A stretch of 64,000 nucleotides of DNA from Solanum dulcamara (taxonomy: Eukaryota; Streptophyta; Magnoliopsida; Solanales; Solanaceae), in the NCBI RefSeq assembly GCF_947179165.1, contig NC_077240.1, positions 73,441,501 through 73,505,500 on the forward strand, in the 5' to 3' direction. Every line of letters begins with the position of its first letter. Within the stretch, counting starts at the first letter, position 1. Made by a program: the position numbers and the translations under genes. The notes under the pieces were generated by a model, which worked only from the letters and a program-made list of their open reading frames with translations, did no database searches and was not told the DNA's origin. This document shows, in pieces, positions 57,950-64,000 of this stretch.

Positions 57950-59426
57950 TAATAGCATCGAATGCCTCTGCCCCTGACCTCTCGAGGAAAGCATAAAAAT
58001 GGGCTCTGTCTTTTTTTTGACCATTTCCCTTGCCGGGATATACTCCAGTAGTTCCAACCTACCTGCCACCTTAACCAGACTGGCGACTACTAAGACCTTG
58101 GCCACCCCGTTATCTAGAATGACGACCCCTACCATAGCTGTCGCCTCCACCTCTAACTGCTGGGGCTCTATAACCCTAATCATGCTTTGACTGACTCTGC
58201 TTGGATAATATTTTCTGAAATATCCAGGCTCACTACATCTGTAACAAGTCTTAGGGTCAAGAGTGGGTCTTTGTGAAGATGAAGAAGACTGAAGATAACC
58301 CCCAAAATTATAAAAGGGTTGACTAGTCTTTAACGGACCTCTATCTGAAACTTACAATGAAGAATGAATAGGATGGGTCGAATAATCTCCAAAACTCTGT
58401 CCTCTAGAGTCAGAACCACTAAACTCACTCCCTTATGAAACTTCTTGAATGTTGTCTCTTTAGTGAAGTTATCTGGCTTCGCCCTCTCCACCTCTATAAA
58501 AAAATCAACCACTTCCTAAAAAGATTTTGCTGACGCAGCAACCTATAAAGATGGAATCCATAAATTTGACCTTAATCCCTTCACAAAGCGGCGAATCCGC
58601 TCTTTTGGACTGAAGTAAAACTGAGTAGCATATCTGGATAAGGCACGAAACTTGACCTCATAGGCAATAACAAACATCCTCCCTTGCTCTATATTCAGGA
58701 ACTCATCTCTCCTCTTGTCCCTCAAGTTCCAGGGAATATACTTCTCTATGAAACAGTCAGAAAAAGTTGCCCAAGTCATATGTGGTGCCTCTGCTGGTCG
58801 GCACTCAATATGAGACCACCACTACATTTTAGCTTCTCCTTGAAACTGGTATGTCACAAACTCAACACCAAATCGCTCTACTATATCCATTTTATGAAGC
58901 AGCTCATGACAATCAACAAGGAAATAATAAGCATCCTCAGATTCAGTACCCCTGAAGACCGGGGGTTTCAACTTTAAGAACTTAACAAAGAGATCATACT
59001 GGTCACTAGTCATTACTAGACCTATATTCAATTGAGGAAACATGCTTGTTCCCAAGGGCTCCATCATGCGGGAAGCCACAACAACTGCATGTTGTACTTC
59101 TAGGATATGAGGTACTGGGGGAACTTGTCCCTGATCGGATAACCCACTGAGATAGGTGAGAACCTGGTGGATCATCTCTGGAGTAGGCTAGGGTGGTGCT
59201 TCTCTCTCATGAACCTGCTCATCCTCTACCTCAATATTATCTCTAGATACCTCATCATCCGGTGGAGGTGTCACTGCTCTTTCCCTGGCTTGCCTAGCTG
59301 CTTGACCCCTGCCTCTTGTGGGATTTCTTCCACGACCTCTACTACGGCCTTTTGTTGCTACTCCTTCTCTAACTATAGACCCAACGGTTGGCTCAGGTGC
59401 TGTTGTTGCTCTAGTTCTAACCATCT
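57950..59426 (-). pseudogene. Del/Tekay-like gag with decayed zinc knuckle
   Basis: It starts at the ATG at 59426 (MVRTRATTAPEPTVGSIV) followed by an Arg/Gly-rich RSRGRGRNPTRGRGQAARQA segment. A stop occurs at about 59190. The capsid text includes FVKFLKLKPPVFRGTESEDA (58990), YYFLVDCHELLHKMDIVERF, TWATFSDCFIEKYIPWNLRD (58775), EFLNIEQGRMFVIAYEVKF and RRFVKGLRSNLWIPSL. The knuckle at about 58250-58205 reads TCYRCSEPGYFRKYYP: the His and last Cys of the CCHC are both Tyr. Stops fall near 58820, 58540 and 58330. Confidence 0.85.
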
Positions 59427-59626
59427 GCGAAAATAAGGTGAACAAGGTCAGATACCAATTTGTATCACCTAGATATAAATTTGATTGAAGTAATAGCATC
59501 AAAGAAAGAAGGAATGGAGTTTTCCTAAAAGTCCCACAGCCTTTCGAAGAAAAGTAAAGCTTCTCCGCATTATTCCACAAGACTCTACTAGACCTGTCCT
59601 TGTGTGATGAGATCGCCGAACCTAAA

Positions 59627-59640
59627 GATCTGATACCAAG
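59627..59640 (-). promoter_or_regulatory. Primer-binding site of the minus-strand element
   Basis: On the minus strand CTTGGTATCAGATC follows the LTR end by a few bases. TGGTATCAGA is complementary to the 3' end of initiator tRNA-Met, as in most plant gypsy elements. Confidence 0.85.
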
Positions 59641-59642
59641 TT

Positions 59643-60261
59643 TGTCACAACCCAAAATGATCCATGAGTGACACCCACACTTAACCTCCTAGGTGGGAGA
59701 ACCATCTATACAAACCCCAACTTACATTAATGATTCAACTTATCAAACACGATAATAATGCAGAAGCTCAAACTTTATTAAAGTAAGAAATAACAAAAGC
59801 CACTAAAATCTATTATATAACATTCCCCAAAATCTAAAAGTCATCACATAAAGGACATCTAAATTCTAAAATTAGATCCAAAAATATTAAATATCAGAAT
59901 AAATAAATAACATAATATATCCAAAAAATAAGGACACCATGCTATGACCGAGAGAATCCATCATGAGGTAGAAGGATAGCTCACCTACAATCTGATGAAC
60001 TGGAGACTGACTAAAGTTGAGGTTGAGTCAAAGTCGATGGAACACTCGGTACACTCCACAAAATAATAAAAAAAAGAATACAAGTAGGGGTCAGTACAGG
60101 ACAACATGTACTGAGTAGGTATCGTCGACCGATTCAAAATAGAAATCAATATACATAAAGTAATAGCAGGAAATCAACTATAGTAATTAACAGGTGGCAA
60201 CCAACAGGATCAAGATCAAGTGACAACATAATGAACTATTTCTTAACCAGTCAACAATATT
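59643..60261 (-). repeat. 5' LTR remnant of the minus-strand element
   Basis: Matches 52560-53175 from TGTCACAACCCAAAATG to CAGTCAACAATATTAA. At 60262 the match stops where the plus-strand LTR begins. The remaining 1.3 kb of this LTR should lie beyond the window, on the far side of that insertion. Confidence 0.9.
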
Positions 60262-60604
60262 AATGTTATGCCCCACACTTTTGGTACATGGAAACACCTA
60301 TTTAGATTCTCTAAAGCTATCATGTGATCCACATTATCTATAACGTTACCAAATAACTCTAAGGAAGGGAGGATGTGATGCCCCATAATACTGAAGGTTG
60401 TAAATAGAGTTATAAGAATTCGAAAGGAGTTGAAGGCCAAGTAATGGGTTGTAGGACTCAACTTACTCGCGTAAGCCACCGACTTGGATGTCTTACATAA
60501 CCAAGCTACTTGAGTACACGTTGACCTTAAGTAGCAAGGAATACATAGGCTCTTAAAGTGAGGCAAGATTATGAACCCACAGAAGAGAAAGAAGGAGACG
60601 ACGC

Positions 60605-60638
60605 ACCTACTAGAAGCAAGTAGGTAATGCACCTACTT
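60605..60638. repeat. Dyad of the right-hand LTR (AAGTAGGT/ACCTACTT)
   Basis: AAGTAGGT at 60618-60625, a 5-base loop, then ACCTACTT at 60631-60638 form a perfect 8-bp-arm hairpin. A preceding ACCTACT at 60605 can pair with the same AGTAGGT. GCACCTACT and CACCTGCTTAGG variants follow. Confidence 0.65.
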
Positions 60639-60781
60639 GAAGAAATTAGTGACTCACCTGCTTAGGGTGGGCCCCATACTGCCATGTGACAGCATATGAG
60701 TAGCCGCATGGGTGAGGTGGAATCCTAGGAGGCTTCCACTTGTCACCCCTAGGGAATGCCATGTGTTACTTTCCAATGAAG

Positions 60782-60790
60782 TATATATAT
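60782..60790 (+). promoter_or_regulatory. TATA box of the right-hand LTR
   Basis: TATATATATACATAATTTAT lies about 145 bases downstream of the dyad and is followed by CATCAATGAACTTGGCC and GAGAGAAAAAACATGAGAGC, a plausible start and leader. Promoter use is inferred. Confidence 0.5.
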
Positions 60791-61724
60791 ACATAATTTA
60801 TAACTAAGGAGTCATTTTCATCAATGAACTTGGCCAAAAATGGAGAGAAAAAACATGAGAGCTAGAAAGAGACATCCACGGGTTGACTCAAATTGAGGTA
60901 AGCCTCCGAGTTTTGCTCCATAAATTAATTATTTAAAATATCCTACAGTGATATAACAGTGTTTAATAGTGTATATTAACTATTTATGGCAACGGAGTAG
61001 TGCCACAAACAGTCTGCTAACTTTCAGTATGTTAAGGAGCTTCCGAAGTTGATTTTTCGCAAGGTATGGCTTGATTCTCTTATTTCATATTTTGTTAAGG
61101 GTTTGGACATGTTATGCATGTATATATGTGAATAGGAAACATAAACATATACACGTTACTGCTAAAAAAGGTGGCAGGTCGTGTAGGGACTATTTTGGCA
61201 TATTCTAGTTGACTTAAAGTTTAACTAGTGTCGTTGTTATTATGGGGTGGTATTGGGAGTTGTTCTGTAGTGTTGCAGGGCTAGAAACATTTCTAAATAT
61301 AGGTATAAGTTCTTCTGGTTGTATCCTCATCACCCATTTTGTGTGGTTAATATTTTACGAAATAAAGATTGAAAACCGTATTTTGAAGTCGTAGTTTGAG
61401 CGGTTTTTTTGTGATGTTGAATTAGTGTAAGTGTGTATTGGCTTCTGGTTGTCGTGATTAATATGGATGATAAGGTTTGGAGGTTAATTGAAAGTTCGGA
61501 TAGGGCGAATTATAGAGGAGATACTGCCCGAATTCCGTTAAGTTCTTAACTAACTAATAGACTAGTCGAGACTAGTCAAGAAAGGCGAATAAGGAATTGA
61601 TTCCTATGGGTGCTTGGTTGTATATTTTGAAGTTGGAAAGTTAAAGGTTATTAATATTAGTATTACCTTTGTGTTAAATAGGTTAGGAGGACAACGAGAC
61701 AATCCAGGTTAAAAGCAATCAATA

Positions 61725-62490
61725 AGAGGTATGTAAAGCCTATCTCTCTTTTATTTTGGCATGTCTTCAAGTTAAGTAATGAATGATATGAGCTTCAGGG
61801 TAAATCTACTCATAAATGCCAAGCGTAATTTATGATTCTCATTTACTTCTTAATGAAAACACTCTTACAGTAATTTAATTAGGGCTTCTCAAGCCTTCCA
61901 TACATTAGGAAGTGATGAGTATATAAAGCTATCCTTCCTTTTTCTTGGCGTGTCTTAGTCTTAAGTATGATGTGCATATGAAATGTGGGAAAAAATCTAC
62001 TCATGAAGGTCCGAATATGATTCACGGCTCCTACTTACTTCTTGAAGTGAGAGCTCCTATGCTAATTGAGTTAGTGTCTCTCACTGTCTCCTAGATGATG
62101 AAAAGCAGAGGGTATGTAAGGCTTAACTCTGCTCTTTTTTTGGCATGACTTAGACATAAGTGGATGTTATATATAATGTGGGGATAATTCCTTTCATAGA
62201 ACCCTGAGTATGGTTCATAAATCTTATTCACTTCTCTATGTTAGAACTCCTGCGATAGCTGAGTTATGGTCTAGTAAGTCTTTTACATGACGAAAAGTAT
62301 TACACGTGAAGCCTATCCCTCCTTTCTCTTGAAATAGTTTTAATGTAAGTGAAACGATATATGATATGAGTTAGAGGTAATTCCCTTTGTAGGTTTCAGG
62401 CATAACTCATGACTTGTACTCACCTTTGAATGGTAAGTGTCTTAAAGTAGTTGAACTACGACCCTCGAGCCTTCTACATACTGAATAATG
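61725..62490 (+). repeat. Four tandem copies of an about 190-bp repeat in the LTR
   Basis: Copies begin near 61726, 61915, 62108 and 62303. Shared words are GTATGTAAAGCCTATC, a pyrimidine run, TTGGCATGTCTTA, AAGT-ATG--ATATGA, an AATYTACTCAT word, TATGATTCA and an ACTTACTTCTTGAA word. The copies are strongly diverged, so the array is old relative to the element. Confidence 0.8.
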
Positions 62491-62601
62491 ATTGGATGTG
62501 TAAGATCCTAGACCTAGAGGCTCTTGGATATACTTTATGATAATATGTTGAGGGATGTTTGATATGTTACCAAGTTTTACGTGCACATACATGCATTATA
62601 A

Positions 62602-62882
62602 GATATATGGATCGGGCCGAACGTTCTTTGGCATATTTTGCTATATAGGGATCAGGCCGTACGTTCCATGGCATGATAGATTATATGTAAATTGGGCCAT
62701 CGTTCCTCAGCATTATTATATGATATATGGATTAGGCCGTCGTACCTAGGCATTATTATATGAGATACGAATTAAGCCATCATTCCTCGGTATTATTATA
62801 TGATATATAGATCGGGCCGTCATTTTTTGGCGTGTAATTGCTATATACATGGATCGGGCTGTACGTTCCATAGCGCTAATGG
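62602..62882 (+). repeat. Tandem subrepeats with GGATCGGGC-CGTNCGTTCC core
   Basis: About six units of 42-50 bp: GGATCGGGCCGAACGTTC, GGATCAGGCCGTACGTTCC, AATTGGGCCATCGTTCC, GGATTAGGCCGTCGTACC, GAATTAAGCCATCATTCC, AGATCGGGCCGTCATT, GGATCGGGCTGTACGTTCC. Each is followed by a GGCAT/AGCAT word and a TATATGATATAT-like spacer. Confidence 0.9.
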
Positions 62883-63579
62883 TACATATGTGCTTATGAT
62901 GACAGAATGATATAGTTGTTACATCGAGTCCCCAAACGGGCTGGATACAGTACGTGATGATAATATATATGCCTTTATTTTATAAGATGCAGGTATGGTA
63001 GATGGCTAAATGTTATACTTGCCCCTCTACATCCCTATTTCAGCTGTTATCTCAGTTATGATATTTTATACTTTATATACTCAGTACATATATTGTACTG
63101 ACCTTTTTTTCCGGGGGGCTGCATTTCATGCCCGTAGGTACAAATGTTTATTTTCGAGATCCGCCAGCTTAGGATTTTTGCTCAACTATGTCGAAAGTGC
63201 TCCACTATTTCGGAGCCTAGATTTTTTAGGTACTGGTCCTCCTATGTATATATTTGTTTGTTTAGGGGTACGGCAGAGGCCTTGTCCCGCCACATGTTGC
63301 TGTCACTATTTTTAGAGGTATGTAGACATATGTATGTAGGTTATATGTGAGTTTTGTTCGATTATGGTTGTACGATGAGTTATAAACGTTATTATGCTAT
63401 GGCAGCCTTGTCGGCTTGCTTTCCCTTTCATGACGATGCAAATAAAAGAGGCTATACGTGTATGAAAATTTTATCACCCATTGGGGTTCATATGTATAGT
63501 TCTTATATTTGATAATTATGTATACGGAGGTCAAGGTCGGACCCTAGTCATGGCCTACGAGGTTTGGTCATGACAGAAG

Positions 63580-63591
63580 TGGTATCAGAAC
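63580..63591 (+). promoter_or_regulatory. Primer-binding site of the right-hand gypsy element
   Basis: TGGTATCAGAACAG lies four bases after the LTR end TGACA. TGGTATCAGA matches the complement of initiator tRNA-Met. Confidence 0.9.
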
Positions 63592-64000
63592 AGTTCATCC
63601 TTAGAGTGTCTACAGACCGTGTCTAGTAGAGTCTTATTTATCAGTGTGTTGTACACCACATCTATGAACAGGAGGCTACAGGACATTTAGGATGTTACTT
63701 TCCTTTATATCTAAGATCGTTCGATAGAGATGAGTTATAGGGAATAAAATTTCTCATACTAACCTGTGATTTCAGCAGAAGGACAATATAGATAGAAGGA
63801 AGTGACTGACGATATTGGAAGTTACAAATCATGTAGGTAAGAAAAAGCACGAAAGATATACATCAGGTAAGGTATTGAGGTACGATTGTAATGTAAAGTT
63901 GAAATTGAAAGAAAAGGTAGCCAGGAAAGTTTAACTGGTGAAGTTCGAGTGGACATACTAGGTAAGTCCATTTTTATACTATTGATATTGAGCGCCCTGT
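63592..64000 (+). other. Leader of the right-hand gypsy element
   Basis: Untranslated leader sequence continues to the window end. No convincing gag start is present, and the frames are short. Confidence 0.6.

Larger units (their letters stand above)
52560..60261 (-). mobile_element. Del/Tekay-like Ty3-gypsy element, minus strand, 5' LTR interrupted
   Basis: On the minus strand: 5' LTR remnant (60261-59643), primer-binding site (59640-59627), gag, protease, RT, RNase H, integrase with C-terminal region (59426-54600), GACGAACAGTGGG near the polypurine tract, 3' LTR (54481-52560). The order places it in the Del/Tekay group of chromoviruses. The 5' LTR is cut at 60261 by the next element. Over the 615 bases that both LTRs share, I count about 40 differences by eye, near 93 per cent identity. 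All genes are broken, with several key residues lost. Confidence 0.9.
60262..63575 (+). repeat. 5' LTR of the right-hand gypsy element, 3.3 kb
   Basis: From TGTTATGCCCC to CATGACA. A second start-like sequence, TGTGATGCCCCATAATAC, occurs at about 60374, preceded by AGGAAGGGAGGA, so the first 112 bases may instead be the end of another copy. Order inside: dyad (60605-60638), TATA box (60782), leader, four 190-bp repeats (61725-62490), short subrepeats (62602-62882), then the U5-like end. Confidence 0.75.
60262..64000 (+). mobile_element. Ty3-gypsy element, 5' LTR and leader, continuing past the window
   Basis: It begins at 60262 (TGTTATGCCCCACAC) in the middle of the older 5' LTR. The LTR ends GGTTTGGTCATGACA at 63575, and a primer-binding site follows. 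No gag frame is evident before 64000, only leader text (GTGTCTACAGACCGTGTC, GGACAATATAGATAG) of the kind that precedes gag in Solanaceae gypsy elements. Because it interrupts the 52560-60261 element, it is the youngest insertion at this end. Confidence 0.85.

Noticed and set aside
63010..63350. Overlapping frames with MLYLPLYIPISAV and MFIFEIRQLRIF
   Set aside because: They lie in the 3' part of an LTR just before its end and have no homology; LTR non-coding sequence.

Overview
The window is plant nuclear DNA, almost certainly from a Solanaceae genome (Solanum or a close relative). The evidence is one intron-containing plant housekeeping gene, 6-phosphogluconolactonase, embedded in nested retrotransposons of types abundant in that family: Athila-like and Del/Tekay-like Ty3-gypsy elements and RTE-type LINEs. 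The genus call is inference from repeat style. Nothing looks bacterial, organellar or viral, and no tRNA, rRNA or CRISPR was seen.

Layout. 1-5335: AT-rich repeats, a degraded gypsy pol fragment (minus), a foldback MITE, a complete non-autonomous hAT-like element with a perfect 8-bp target duplication (3762-4720), and a large palindrome (4848-5213). 5336-11215: an old retroelement-like sequence split by a 3.5-kb solo LTR (6069-9566; 5-bp duplication AATGT). 11324-37631: one old Athila-like element grown to 26 kb. Its LTRs are at 11324-12940 and 32600-37631; its gag, protease, RT, RNase H, integrase and a third ORF are all broken. Inside it sit two solo LTRs (13498-15775, 23866-26094), an RTE LINE (27706-31348, minus, with a gene-like 5' extension to about 32108) and a truncated Del/Tekay element (32974-36870). 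37701-41841: a second RTE LINE (minus) with a 21-bp target duplication. 41863-46060: AT-rich tandem, palindromic and inverted repeats. 46060-50330: the 6-phosphogluconolactonase gene, three coding exons, 266 codons, intact, with MITEs in its introns and 3' flank. 50475-52559: old LTR fragments. 52560-60261: a Del/Tekay-like element on the minus strand with both LTRs (the 5' one interrupted), dead at the RT active site. 60262-64000: the 5' LTR, primer-binding site and leader of another gypsy element (plus), running off the window.

The only gene with a host function is the 6-phosphogluconolactonase, the second enzyme of the oxidative pentose phosphate pathway. Everything else is mobile DNA, nearly all inactive, and the insertion order can be read from target duplications and interrupted repeats.

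Most unusual patterns: (1) several unrelated LTRs carry, in most cases upstream of a TATA box, a cassette of self-complementary motifs whose sequence differs from element to element, and two LTRs of one family carry different cassettes; (2) both RTE LINEs have unrelated, gene-like 5' extensions, one with a PPR-like exon, and in the second LINE the target duplication encloses the extension, so the chimera moved as one unit; (3) a common GGATCGGG-type core recurs in tandem subrepeats of different LTRs.
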